Source of the DNA: Bradyrhizobium sp. CER78
Lineage (GTDB): Bacteria; Pseudomonadota; Alphaproteobacteria; Rhizobiales; Xanthobacteraceae
Assembly: GCF_029846235.1 (NCBI RefSeq)
Contig: NZ_JARVWP010000003.1
Coordinates: forward strand, 372,001-436,000
Direction: 5' to 3'
DNA: 64,000 bases
The position numbers were made by a program, and so were the translations under genes. Positions within the stretch are counted from its first letter, which is position 1. Each line of letters begins with the position of its first letter. The notes below the pieces were generated by a model. It was not told the origin of the DNA, searched no databases, and saw only the letters and a program-made list of their open reading frames with translations. Shown in pieces: positions 7,604-16,137 of this stretch.

Positions 7604-7867
7604 CTAGTCGCAACGACGGATCCTGCGGACCGAACCGTCGTCACGCTCGACCGTGACGGTGCGGCATCCGCGATATCCGCGATCATAATCGTACGCGCGA
7701 TAAGCGCGTCGATCATAGTCTCGATCGTAACGGTGCTCCGGACCCACTCTCACGCCGCCGAGCGGAGTGTCGACGGCAACCTGAGCTGACGCGGGTGCAG
7801 TGGAGATCGGCGTCGCCATAGCGAAACCAGCAACCGCCAGCACACCAGCCAATAACAGTGTCCTCAT
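7604..7867 (-). CDS. Small exported hypothetical protein, Arg/Tyr/Asp-rich
   Basis: An 87-residue protein. Residues 1 to about 28 form a Sec signal peptide (MRTLLLAGVLAVAGFAMA, then a PASAQ cleavage region). The mature part is rich in Tyr, Arg and Asp (DRDYDRRAYRAYDYDRGYRG) and ends with CRTVTVERDDGSVRRIRRCD, so two cysteines could form a disulfide. Similar short exported proteins are common in Bradyrhizobium but have no assigned function. The start is set by a strong AGGAGGAG seven bases before ATG 7867. A candidate EcfG promoter lies 34-58 bases upstream of the start codon, suggesting stress induction. Confidence 0.75.
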   Translation of the reverse strand: MRTLLLAGVLAVAGFAMATPISTAPASAQVAVDTPLGGVRVGPEHRYDRDYDRRAYRAYDYDRGYRGCRTVTVERDDGSVRRIRRCD

Positions 7868-7900
7868 GAGGGCTCCTCCTGAGTTGTTGAATTGCTCTCC

Positions 7901-7925
7901 AACATCCCAGATTGAGCAAGGTTCC
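7901..7925 (-). promoter_or_regulatory. Candidate EcfG (general stress) promoter of the small exported protein gene
   Basis: On the minus strand, GGAAC (7921-7925) and TGTT (7901-7904) are separated by exactly 16 bp. The alphaproteobacterial EcfG consensus is GGAAC-N16/17-CGTT, so one base differs. The predicted start site would lie about 25 bases before the ATG, leaving room for the AGGAGGAG site. Confidence 0.5.
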
Positions 7926-8094
7926 TGCGCGAACGTCATCCCGATGGCAGGCGGCTGGACCTGGCGCGTCCACCCCAGATGATTGCAGACAGGACCCCGC
8001 CGCGCATGTTCCCGAACCAAACAAATTTCAGCTGGAACCTCTATCGAGGGTCAAGACCGGACGTTGATCAGCGCTGATCTCAATTGCGCTTGTC

Positions 8095-11000
8095 TCAATT
8101 GTTCGTCGTCGGCAGGTCGTTCGGGCCGTATTGCTTGAACTCGAAGATCTTGCGCGTCAGGCCGGGCGCCAGCGCCGAGATCGGGTTGACGCGCAGCACC
8201 GGCGCGCTCGGTGTTCCCACCACTTCATAGGTCACACCGATCAGGCCTTCATTACTGCCGGCGCCGAGGAATATCCCGAAGAACGGGATCTGGCCGAACA
8301 TGTTGTTCAAGCCGTACATCGGAATGAAGGTGCCGTTCATCCGCACCTGGTTGCCGATATAATCGATGCTGCCTTCGATGGTCGCGCCGATGCTCGGTCC
8401 CTTGACCACGCCGTTGCGGATCGACAGCTGGCCGCTTTGGCGGGTGAACTCGGCGCGCAGCGCGTCGAACCCGATGCCGTTCTGGGTGCTGACCGGGCCG
8501 CCGGCGACGGCGCGGTCGAGCTGGGTTTCGCCCTTCACCGAGAAGCCGGTGATGTTGATGAGACCTTCTCTCGGGCCCGGCTCGGGGATCGGCGGCTCCA
8601 TCGCCAGCGTAAGCTGGCCGCCGACCACCTTCGAATAAGTGTCGATGAAACGCAGGAACGCGCCGGCGTCTCCGGTCTGCAGGTAGATCACCTCGCGGCC
8701 CTGCTGGCGTCCGCGCATATCGACCGCGACCGGCGTATCGCGGCCGACCTTGCCGCTCAGGGTGAACGCCTTGAAGAACCCGTTGCGGCGCGAGATCTTG
8801 GCATCGACGCTGCGCAGCGCCTCGCCGTTGAAGCCGGCCACCGCACCGAGCTTCAGATCGACATCGAAATCGGTGGTCTTGGTCTTGCTCTTGGGATCGC
8901 TGTCGCGGCCGGAGATCGCCGATTTCAGGAAGCCGCGGCCATCGAACACGTCGCCGCGCATCGTCACCTTGATGACGCCGTCGGGCCCGCGATCGGCACG
9001 CAGCGATGTCTTGTCACCTTCCGACGGCGCATAGGTCGGGAAGTTCGCATTCATGAGATCGCCGTTCTGGTCGACCTCGAGCGCGCCCTTGATCGAAACG
9101 CCGGCGCCTTCGATCGAGATGTCCTCGAACCGCGTCGATTGTCCCTTCGGCACCACGTTGAAGGTCGCCTTGCCGGCCCTGCCCTGCGTCTTGACCCAAC
9201 CGGGCAGGATGTTGTCGAGCTTGAGCTGGGTCAGGTCGGCCTCGACGCCCATCTTGGTGGTCGGATTGTCGCCGCTGCCTATCTTGCCGTTCAGCTTGAT
9301 CGGGATCGCACCCGACACGGCAGGACCGAGATCGAGTCCGAGGCGCGCGCGGCTCGCATCGTCAAGCGTTGCCTGCAGCTTGACGTCGGCATCGCCGTCG
9401 GTCGGCTTGCGATAGTCGAGCGAGGCCGCCTGCCCGTTGATCTTGACGTCACCCTTGACCTGGAAGCCGGCGTTGCTGGCCACCAGCTTCAGCGTGTTGG
9501 CCTCGAGCTTCTGGTTCATCACCAGCTTGTCGACGGCGACGCCGGTGATGTCGGCGGCGACCGAGTACATCGTATCGGCCTTGGTCAGCTCGCCCTTCAC
9601 CGGCATGCCGAGATTGATTATCGCGGTGACGTTGCCCTTGCTGGCGTTGGGATCGATCGGCGGACCGGAGAGATCGCTGAGCCGGTCGGACGCGAGGATC
9701 TCGGCGGCGGCCGGCACCGGACAGTCGACCCGGAACTTGACCTTCGACGGCGACGGCTTCGGCGCCATGTCCGGCACCTCGAAGGTGAAATCCGACAGCG
9801 TGATCTTGCGGCCCGCCGGTGTGTCGGCGACGCCCTGGTTGATGGTCACGGTCGCGGTGCGGCCGGTCACCCTGGCCTTCAGGTCCGCATCATGCACGGC
9901 CGGCATCTGATCCACCGGGCGCACCGTGACGCCCGAGGCGACGATGTTGACCGAGAGACCGTCATCCGGGATCGGCGGGCCCTTGCGCGACAGATTATGC
10001 ACCGGCGAATTGACGCCGACATCGATGCGCTGCAGCGTGCCGCGGTCGATCCGTTCGAGCACCCATTCGCGCACCTCGGGCACGATGATGATCGGCCACA
10101 TCCGCTTCAGGGCGGAGGCCGACATCGGCGTGCCGGCGAATCCGAGCTGCAACCGCGGCTCGCCGGAATAGTCGACGCTGCCGGTGCCGGCGACGCCGAT
10201 CTCGCCATTGGAGACGTCGGCCTGGGTCAGCAGCACGCGTTTCTTCTCGGTGTCGAACCGGAAGCCGATGTTGATGCGATTGAAGATCAGCGGCGGTTCG
10301 TTCTTGTCGGCGCCGGCCAGCACGATGGTGCCACCGGACAGTCCCGCCTGCCAGTCGGTGACATTGTCGTTGGGCGGCTCAAGATGCCCGAGCAGCGTGA
10401 TGCGGTTGGCGCCCGAGACGATCTTGATCGGCGCCAGCAGCACGCGCCGCCCCGAATCCCATTCGACGCTCATCTCGGCCGAATCGATCGGCATCGGGTA
10501 GTCGGGCGTGTCGGTGTCGATGATGTTGCCGGCGCCGACATTGATCTTGCCGCGGAAATAGGTCGGCAGACCGTCGCGGCCGAGCTCGCCCTTCATCTCG
10601 CCCGACAGCGGCAGGTCGGCGGTGTAGGTGAGATCCTTGGTCCGCATCGCGAGCAGGATGTTCCGGGTGGAAACCTTGTCGGCCTTGACGTCGACCGAAC
10701 GCACGCCGTTCTGCTGCGGTCCGACCAGGACGCGCACCGACCAGGGCTTTGCGCCCTCCTCGCCGAAGCTGAGCGCCACGCCGCCGCCGCTCGGGCGCCG
10801 CAGGCTCAGGCTGATATTCTCGAAGCTCCATTTGTTGCCGCGCTGCTGGTCGTCGACGACGAGATTGCCGTTCTTCAGGCCGATCTCGTTGAGGTTCTGA
10901 CCGTCGAGGCCGGTCATGCTGAGGCTGTCGAGCCAGTCGAGCCCGGCAAGCAGCCCGCTCTGGGCCGAGTCAGGTGCGGCCGCCGAGGGCTCGGACGCAA

Positions 11001-11796
11001 CCGGCGGCGAGGCCACCGGCGGCGGTGCTGCGGGCGCCGGACGCGGGAATGTCGGCGGCAGGCCTGCTTCACGCTTGGACGCAACGCCGGTGGCGAGCGG
11101 CTTTGCGGTGTCGCCAGCGGATACGGTCACATTGCCGTCGGGCGTGATGCGCACCGACAGTTCGGCATCGACCAGATTGAGGCTCTCCGCCCGCAGCTGT
11201 CCCATCAGCAGCGCCGTTCCGGACAACCGCACTTCGGCTTTCGGCGCGCTGGCAACCACCGCATGGTCGCGGTCGCGGACGATGATGTCGCGGATCCGCA
11301 CCGCGATCCTGACCCGGCCGGCACGCTCGATCTGTGTTCCGCCGACCTCGACCGTGTTGCCGTGGCCGATATTCTCCTCGATCGCCGCGGCCAGCCACGG
11401 CGTCGCCAGATCGAGATTGATCGGGCCGGCACCGAGCCGCCACCACAATGCGCCGAAGCAGGTCGCGAACAGCGCGACCAGCACCACGAGCACCAATCCG
11501 ATGCGACGGATCCAGCGCTCGCCATGCAGCCAGCGCTGCATGCCGGAACAGAAATCAGTGAAGCGATGCAGGTTGGTGTTGGAACGCGACAGCAATTGCC
11601 GCGCACGGTTGCCCGCCGCCTCATCCTGCTCGTCCCACGCGGCGTCGTCTTCCCATTGCGAGAAGTCAGCTCCGGCGCGCGGATTTGGACCCTGCGGCGA
11701 CGTTTTCCTTGCCATTGCCTCTCGGTGCTGACGGCGAAGCTGCTCGCCGCCATCGGGGCGCCCGTCGATTCGTATCGAGCGCTCCCGTGCCGGCAT
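8095..11796 (-). CDS. YhdP/AsmA-like giant inner-membrane protein (DUF3971 family)
   Basis: A 1233-residue protein with one transmembrane helix (about residues 99-119, GLVLVVLVALFATCFGALWW) after a charged cytoplasmic N-terminus. A very long periplasmic beta-rich region follows, with a Pro/Ala linker near residues 245-280 and an AsmA-like C-terminal part (GVVKGPSIGATIEGSIDY, then a conserved NNMFGQIPFFG segment). YhdP, TamB and YdbH relatives form bridges carrying phospholipid from the inner to the outer membrane; this role is inferred from the family. GAGGA precedes ATG 11796; an alternative ATG at 11715 has a poorly spaced site. It is divergent from the Bcp peroxiredoxin gene. Confidence 0.85.
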   Translation of the reverse strand: MPARERSIRIDGRPDGGEQLRRQHREAMARKTSPQGPNPRAGADFSQWEDDAAWDEQDEAAGNRARQLLSRSNTNLHRFTDFCSGMQRWLHGERWIRRIGLVLVVLVALFATCFGALWWRLGAGPINLDLATPWLAAAIEENIGHGNTVEVGGTQIERAGRVRIAVRIRDIIVRDRDHAVVASAPKAEVRLSGTALLMGQLRAESLNLVDAELSVRITPDGNVTVSAGDTAKPLATGVASKREAGLPPTFPRPAPAAPPPVASPPVASEPSAAAPDSAQSGLLAGLDWLDSLSMTGLDGQNLNEIGLKNGNLVVDDQQRGNKWSFENISLSLRRPSGGGVALSFGEEGAKPWSVRVLVGPQQNGVRSVDVKADKVSTRNILLAMRTKDLTYTADLPLSGEMKGELGRDGLPTYFRGKINVGAGNIIDTDTPDYPMPIDSAEMSVEWDSGRRVLLAPIKIVSGANRITLLGHLEPPNDNVTDWQAGLSGGTIVLAGADKNEPPLIFNRINIGFRFDTEKKRVLLTQADVSNGEIGVAGTGSVDYSGEPRLQLGFAGTPMSASALKRMWPIIIVPEVREWVLERIDRGTLQRIDVGVNSPVHNLSRKGPPIPDDGLSVNIVASGVTVRPVDQMPAVHDADLKARVTGRTATVTINQGVADTPAGRKITLSDFTFEVPDMAPKPSPSKVKFRVDCPVPAAAEILASDRLSDLSGPPIDPNASKGNVTAIINLGMPVKGELTKADTMYSVAADITGVAVDKLVMNQKLEANTLKLVASNAGFQVKGDVKINGQAASLDYRKPTDGDADVKLQATLDDASRARLGLDLGPAVSGAIPIKLNGKIGSGDNPTTKMGVEADLTQLKLDNILPGWVKTQGRAGKATFNVVPKGQSTRFEDISIEGAGVSIKGALEVDQNGDLMNANFPTYAPSEGDKTSLRADRGPDGVIKVTMRGDVFDGRGFLKSAISGRDSDPKSKTKTTDFDVDLKLGAVAGFNGEALRSVDAKISRRNGFFKAFTLSGKVGRDTPVAVDMRGRQQGREVIYLQTGDAGAFLRFIDTYSKVVGGQLTLAMEPPIPEPGPREGLINITGFSVKGETQLDRAVAGGPVSTQNGIGFDALRAEFTRQSGQLSIRNGVVKGPSIGATIEGSIDYIGNQVRMNGTFIPMYGLNNMFGQIPFFGIFLGAGSNEGLIGVTYEVVGTPSAPVLRVNPISALAPGLTRKIFEFKQYGPNDLPTTNN

Positions 11797-12024
11797 CGCC
11801 GCCTATCCTCGCCTAATCATGTTACTCGCCGATGGCCCACGGAACGGACCAAACCAACCAATCAAAAACCAATTCAGCAAGCGAACGGGTTACGCGTCGA
11901 ATTCCTTGTCACCATACTCCGTGGCCATCAAACTTGCCCAGCGGCCGATGCGAATCCGGCCACCGCGAAGAAGACCCGCAATACCCCAATGGTTGAGCTT
12001 CGGAAAGCGACGAAAGGAAGGCGT

Positions 12025-12765
12025 ATGTCCAAGAAAACGCGCAAGAAATCCTCCAACACAACCGGAAAGCGGGTCGCAACGAAGGTTGCGCGCGCCGCAA
12101 GCGCAAGCACTGGGAAGTCCGCGGCGAAAACCCGCACAACGGTTGCGAAAAAGCCTGCGCCCAAAACAGCCAAGGCCAAGGCGTCTACGAAAAAGACCGC
12201 AGCGGATGTTCAAGGCAAAGCCTCGCACAAGGCTGCATCGAAACCGTTAAAGCGGGAGCCGGCCGCGACTGTGACCAAGACCGTGACCAAGTCGTCCGCC
12301 GTCACACTGGCCGAAGGCACGTCAGCACCTGGCTTCGACCTGCCGCGCGACGGCGGGGGCAGCCTTTCGCTGAAGGATTTCGCCGGCAAGAAGCTGGTGC
12401 TGTTCTTCTATCCCCGTGCCGACACCCCAGGCTGCACCAGGGAGGCGATCGACTTCACCCGGCTCAAGGGCGAGTTCACCGCTGCTGATACCGAGGTGGT
12501 CGGCATATCAGCCGATACGGTTAAGGCGCAGGAGTCATTTCGAAACAAACACCAGCTGTCCGTGCCGCTGGTCTCCGACGGCGCCCATCAGATGCTGGAG
12601 GCGTATGGCGCCTGGGGCGAAAAATCCATGTATGGCAGGACCTTCATGGGAATTATTCGCACCACGGTTCTGGTCGATTCCGGTGGAAAAGTCGCCCGGA
12701 TCTGGCGCCATGTGAAGGTCGACGGCCATGCCGAAGCGGTATTGGAGGCCGCCCGTTCACTCTGA
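12025..12765 (+). CDS. bcp: Bcp/PrxQ-type peroxiredoxin with a Lys/Ala-rich N-terminal tail
   Basis: A 246-residue thiol peroxidase. Residues about 96-246 form the AhpC/TSA-fold domain: FYPRADTPGCT holds the peroxidatic Cys137. The resolving Cys usually found five residues later is Ile here, and Cys137 is the only cysteine in the protein, so it should act as a 1-Cys enzyme. Residues 1 to about 90 are a disordered Lys/Ala/Thr-rich tail (repeated AKK, KKTA, SKP motifs) resembling bacterial histone H1-like tails. Bcp is normally about 155 residues. GAAAGGAAGG ends four bases before ATG 12025; an in-frame ATG 36 bases upstream is possible. Function of the tail is unknown. Confidence 0.9.
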   Translation: MSKKTRKKSSNTTGKRVATKVARAASASTGKSAAKTRTTVAKKPAPKTAKAKASTKKTAADVQGKASHKAASKPLKREPAATVTKTVTKSSAVTLAEGTSAPGFDLPRDGGGSLSLKDFAGKKLVLFFYPRADTPGCTREAIDFTRLKGEFTAADTEVVGISADTVKAQESFRNKHQLSVPLVSDGAHQMLEAYGAWGEKSMYGRTFMGIIRTTVLVDSGGKVARIWRHVKVDGHAEAVLEAARSL

Positions 12766-12865
12766 CCGGAGCGGTTCCATTTCCTGAAAATTAACCATGG
12801 CGGGCTCAAATCGGCCCCGCAAATTAGCCGTACGGAGCTTGGTCCGACCGGCCGCGGGAGTACCG

Positions 12866-14215
12866 ATGTCGAGCCGGTCCGGTCATCACCAGAAACACCA
12901 TCATCACCAGGACCATGGCCGGGCACCGGCGCGCCGCCCGGGCGCCCATCACGCCGCACCGGCGGTGGCGGCCTCCGGCGAGGGCTATACGCTGGTCCAT
13001 GCCGGCAAGCAGGTCCGGTTCGGGCCGGTCGTGTTCTGGATCGCGGTCGGCAGCGTAGTTCTGCTCGGCATGTGGTCGGCGGCGACCGCGACCTACTTCG
13101 CGTTCCGCGACGACGTCCTGACCCGGTTGATCGCGCGCCAGGCCGAGATGCAATACGCCTACGAGGATCGCATCTCCGAGCTGCGTGCCAAGGTGGACCG
13201 CACCACGAGCCGCCAGCTGCTCGACCAGGAGCAATTCGACCAGAAGCTCGACCAGATCATGAAGCGGCAGTCGACGCTGGAATCGCGCGCCACCGCGCTC
13301 GGCGCGATGCCCGATGCCACCTCAACCGGATCGATCAAGCCGCAGGGCCGCGCCGAGGCGGCGCCGTCCTCCGGCACGCCAAAGCCCTCCCCGATCAGCG
13401 ACACCGTGATCTTCGTGGCGCCGCCGGACCGCGAGGCGCGGCTGGAATCCCGCGCACCGCTGATCGCCAAGGCGCAGCCGAACCAGTTCGCCAAGGCTCA
13501 GGGCGTCGACAATGTCCTGGTCCGTCTGCAGACCTCGCTCGATCAGGTCGAGCGCCGCCAGGTCGCGGCGCTCTCCTCGGTCGAGGACGGCATCGAATCG
13601 CGGGTGCGCCGGATGCGCGGCGTGATAAGCGATCTCGGCCTCAACATGTCGCAGCTCGAAGCAGCCGTGCCGCGCTCAGGCATGGGCGGCCCCTATGTGC
13701 CGGTGAAGCTCGCGCCCGACGCCGGCGCGTTCGAACGCCAGCTCTATCGCATCAACATCAACCGCGCGCAGATGCAGCGCTTGAACCAGACACTGGCGCT
13801 GGTGCCCTACCGCAAGCCCGTGGTTGGCGAGGTCGAATTCACCAGCGGCTTCGGCGTTCGCAGCGATCCCTTCCTCGGCCGGCCGGCGATGCACACCGGC
13901 CTCGACTTCCGCGCCGCGCAGGGCGATCCGGTGCGCGTCACCGCCAACGGCAAGGTAGTGTCGGCAGGCTGGGCCGGCGGCTATGGCCGCATGGTCGAGG
14001 TCGATCACGGCAACGGTCTGTCGACCCGCTACGGCCATCTCTCCGAGATCGGCGTCAAGGTCGGCGAATACGTCAAGATCGGCCAGGTGATCGGCGCGGT
14101 CGGCTCGACCGGCCGTTCCACCGGTCCGCATCTGCACTATGAAACCCGCATCGACGGCGAAGCGGTCGACCCGCAGAAATTCCTCCGCGCCGGCGTCCGC
14201 CTCAGCGCAGGATAG
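12866..14215 (+). CDS. M23 family metallopeptidase (LytM domain), membrane-anchored
   Basis: A 449-residue protein. A short His-rich N-terminus (residues 6-15, HHQKHHHHQD) precedes one transmembrane helix (about 54-78). A long Gln/Glu/Arg-rich, probably coiled-coil periplasmic stalk follows, then a C-terminal LytM domain (about 318-440). Zinc ligands are visible in MHTGLDF and HLHYE, plus the GYGRMVEVDHGNG and RYGHL motifs, so it should be a catalytically competent peptidoglycan endopeptidase rather than an EnvC-like inactive activator. GGGAG lies five bases before ATG 12866. It is close behind bcp on the same strand. Target bond and role (cell division or separation) are inferred from the family. 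Confidence 0.92.
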   Translation: MSSRSGHHQKHHHHQDHGRAPARRPGAHHAAPAVAASGEGYTLVHAGKQVRFGPVVFWIAVGSVVLLGMWSAATATYFAFRDDVLTRLIARQAEMQYAYEDRISELRAKVDRTTSRQLLDQEQFDQKLDQIMKRQSTLESRATALGAMPDATSTGSIKPQGRAEAAPSSGTPKPSPISDTVIFVAPPDREARLESRAPLIAKAQPNQFAKAQGVDNVLVRLQTSLDQVERRQVAALSSVEDGIESRVRRMRGVISDLGLNMSQLEAAVPRSGMGGPYVPVKLAPDAGAFERQLYRININRAQMQRLNQTLALVPYRKPVVGEVEFTSGFGVRSDPFLGRPAMHTGLDFRAAQGDPVRVTANGKVVSAGWAGGYGRMVEVDHGNGLSTRYGHLSEIGVKVGEYVKIGQVIGAVGSTGRSTGPHLHYETRIDGEAVDPQKFLRAGVRLSAG

Positions 14216-14242
14216 AGCTTCCAATCACATCTTATGTCTCTG

Positions 14243-14273
14243 AAACCGGCGCGGGCCAAACCTGCGCCGGTTT
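14243..14273. terminator. Terminator between convergent M23 and DUF6502 genes
   Basis: A 10-bp perfect stem AAACCGGCGC / GCGCCGGTTT with an 11-base loop. It ends in TTTT on the plus strand and carries A runs upstream, so it could serve both genes. Confidence 0.75.
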
Positions 14274-14301
14274 TGCGCGCGGCGCGAGATGATGGGATCG
14301 C

Positions 14302-15177
14302 TCATGACCCACCGCCCTCGCTTGAATCGTCGTCGACCGGACCGTCCGGGCCTTCGCGATAGATGTAGATGCCGAAATTCCAGCGGTAGTCGCCGCCCTT
14401 GTCCTTGGCGAGCGCGCGGTTGGCTTCGCGGTTGGCGACCTTCAGCGCCTCCATCGCAAGCTCGCGCGAACGCCCCTCGAGCCGCTTCGCCAGCTTTGCC
14501 GACAGCCCGTCGTAATGCACCGCGCGTTCGAGGAAGCGCGGCGTCGCCGGCGACACGTTCTGCTCGGCGGCCGCGACATGGTCGTGCAGATTGCGGCCGA
14601 GATAGTGCCATTTGCGGTCGTCGTCGCCATGCGGCACGAAGGCCTCCTCGACCAGCATGATCTGGTCGCGGTCATTGATGGTGACGAGCTTGCGGTCGAG
14701 CCATTCGTCCAGCACCGCGCGCGGCCGCACGTCCTTGGTAATCGATTCGACCAGCGTCTCGAACGAAGGTGCGCCTCCGTCGGCGGTGCGCGGCAGCGGC
14801 AGCGGATCGCCCTTGGCATCGGTGAACTCGGGCGCGGCCAGCCAGCGCGCGATGATCGCGCTGGTGCGCGACAGCGTCGCCGGCACCGCGTTGACCGGCG
14901 CGCCCGCGCCGCGCAGCCGCGCCACCTCCTTGCGGTGGATGCCGGTCAGCAGGCTGACGCGGCTGTCGGTCTGCTCCTTGCCTTCGAGTGCGAAGTCGTG
15001 TTCGGCGACGTTGACGAAGAGCTCGCGCAGCAGTTGAGTCAGCGCCGGAAAGGTCATGCCGCCGCGGATGCAAAGCCGCACCAGCGGGCGCAGCATCCGC
15101 GCCAGCGGCGCGTGCAGCGTCGCTGCGGCGATCGGCACAGGCGATCCCACCTTCGACTTCGGGGCCTTGGCATTCAT
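14302..15177 (-). CDS. DUF6502 family protein
   Basis: A 291-residue soluble protein, mostly helical, without a signal peptide. The N-terminal half resembles the DUF6502 family (LARMLRPLVRLCIRGGMTFP, then a helix-turn-helix-like SRVSLLTGIHRKEVARLR segment at about residues 78-95). That would fit a nucleic-acid-binding or regulatory protein, but function is not established. The C-terminal part ends in an acidic tail. ATG 15177 is chosen over an in-frame TTG two codons upstream. The promoter region contains two GTGGGA/TCCCAC-type dyads (15202-15253), which could be an autoregulatory site; that is inference. Confidence 0.75.
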   Translation of the reverse strand: MNAKAPKSKVGSPVPIAAATLHAPLARMLRPLVRLCIRGGMTFPALTQLLRELFVNVAEHDFALEGKEQTDSRVSLLTGIHRKEVARLRGAGAPVNAVPATLSRTSAIIARWLAAPEFTDAKGDPLPLPRTADGGAPSFETLVESITKDVRPRAVLDEWLDRKLVTINDRDQIMLVEEAFVPHGDDDRKWHYLGRNLHDHVAAAEQNVSPATPRFLERAVHYDGLSAKLAKRLEGRSRELAMEALKVANREANRALAKDKGGDYRWNFGIYIYREGPDGPVDDDSSEGGGS

Positions 15178-15201
15178 GCCCAACTTTTAGCCATCCCCGG
15201 C

Positions 15202-15253
15202 GTGGGACACAATCCCACCTCACTTAGCGTGTGATATTTTCCCACTTATGGGA
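15202..15253 (-). promoter_or_regulatory. Paired TCCCA/TGGGA dyads upstream of the DUF6502 gene
   Basis: GTGGGA-N5-TCCCAC (15202-15218) and TTCCCA-N4-TGGGAA (15239-15254) are two related dyads whose centres are about 36 bp apart. They lie 25-76 bases upstream of the DUF6502 start. The regular half-site sequence suggests one dimeric regulator binding twice, possibly the HTH-containing DUF6502 protein itself. Confidence 0.45.
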
Positions 15254-15342
15254 AACAAGGTTCACCCTTCGGACGGAACGCGCGCTTGCGGGCGCGATCT
15301 GTCACAAGTGACCCCGACACTGCCGCTAAGACGGACCGCTCC

Positions 15343-15939
15343 ATGCCATCAACCCGATTCGACCTTGCGATCGCGGAAGCCTGCCGGACCGCCGGAGTCG
15401 CCGTCGCCAGCCTCGTGGTCTGGACCACCTCACCCTATCTGCGCCAGCGCATCGCCGACATCGGCATCGAGTATCACGCGCAGGACACCTCGGGCATCGC
15501 CTCCACCGCGCAGCGCCTGGCCTATGGGCGGAAGTCGATCAAATTCATCGCCGAAGCGCCAATGCAGGGGCGTGGCACCGGCTCCATCAACCACATGTTC
15601 ACCATGGATGCCGTCGGGCGAACCGGCCTCGACGCCGAGGTGATCAACAACCCGCACAACCAGACCTTCAACGTCGCGATCCAATAGGGGCTCATCGGCA
15701 TCCTGCTGCTTTACGCGATGTGGACCAGTCACATCAGGCTGTGCTCCGGCAGCGGCTTCGTGAGTTGGATCGGGCTCGCCTTGGTCGTGCAGAGCATCAC
15801 GAGCTCGCTGCTCAATTCGCATCTGTCGGATTTTCACCAGGGCTGGATGTACGTGATCGGCGTCGCCGGCGGCATGGCGCTCCGCGTCCGCCAGCCGGAG
15901 AAGATTCCGGCGGCCGGTGCCGCGGCGCGCCCAAGATAG
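15343..15939 (+). pseudogene. Remnant of an O-antigen ligase/polymerase (Wzy_C family) gene
   Basis: Only the C-terminal third of a multi-spanning O-antigen ligase-like protein remains. The reading frame shows WTTSPYLRQR, an ERLxxxRKSIxFI-like segment, GRGTGSI and NPHNQTFNVAIQ, which are typical of the family's periplasmic loop. It is then broken by a TAG at 15685-15687. The same frame continues with GLIGILLLYAMW and ends in LNSHLSDFHQGWMYVIG, the family's usual C-terminal helices. The N-terminal ~250 residues are absent, and there is no clear ribosome site. One base change (TTG or CAG to TAG) would explain the stop. No LPS genes are adjacent. Confidence 0.75.
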
Positions 15940-15988
15940 CTGCGACGGGTGCGAGGCGTGTGACTCGCAGCCGTGCAACGCATTCCGT

Positions 15989-16110
15989 GTCGTCCCTGCG
16001 AAAGCAGGGACCCATAACCACGACTGGTTATTGCTGCACGATAGCGGAACGACGAGTCCCGTTCACAACGCAGGCCGCGGAGTATGGGTCCCTGCTTTCG
16101 CAGGGACGAC
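15989..16110. repeat. Palindromic interspersed repeat, family B
   Basis: A 28-bp perfect inverted repeat (starting GTCGTCCCTGCGAAAGCAGG at 15989 and mirrored at 16083-16110) encloses about 66 bp. Each arm itself folds at CCCTGCGAAAGCAGGG. It lies between the pseudogene and the solute-binding protein gene, 28 bp from the latter's stop codon. Confidence 0.85.
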
Positions 16111-16137
16111 GGCGGATGTGTTGGCTTGAGTGCGGCC

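Noticed and set aside
8131..12024. A very long open frame on the plus strand through the YhdP-like gene, in frame with bcp
   Set aside because: It is antisense to a well-supported YhdP/AsmA coding sequence, its product is Arg/His/Gly/Asp-rich nonsense typical of GC-rich shadow frames, and bcp has its own start and ribosome site at 12025.
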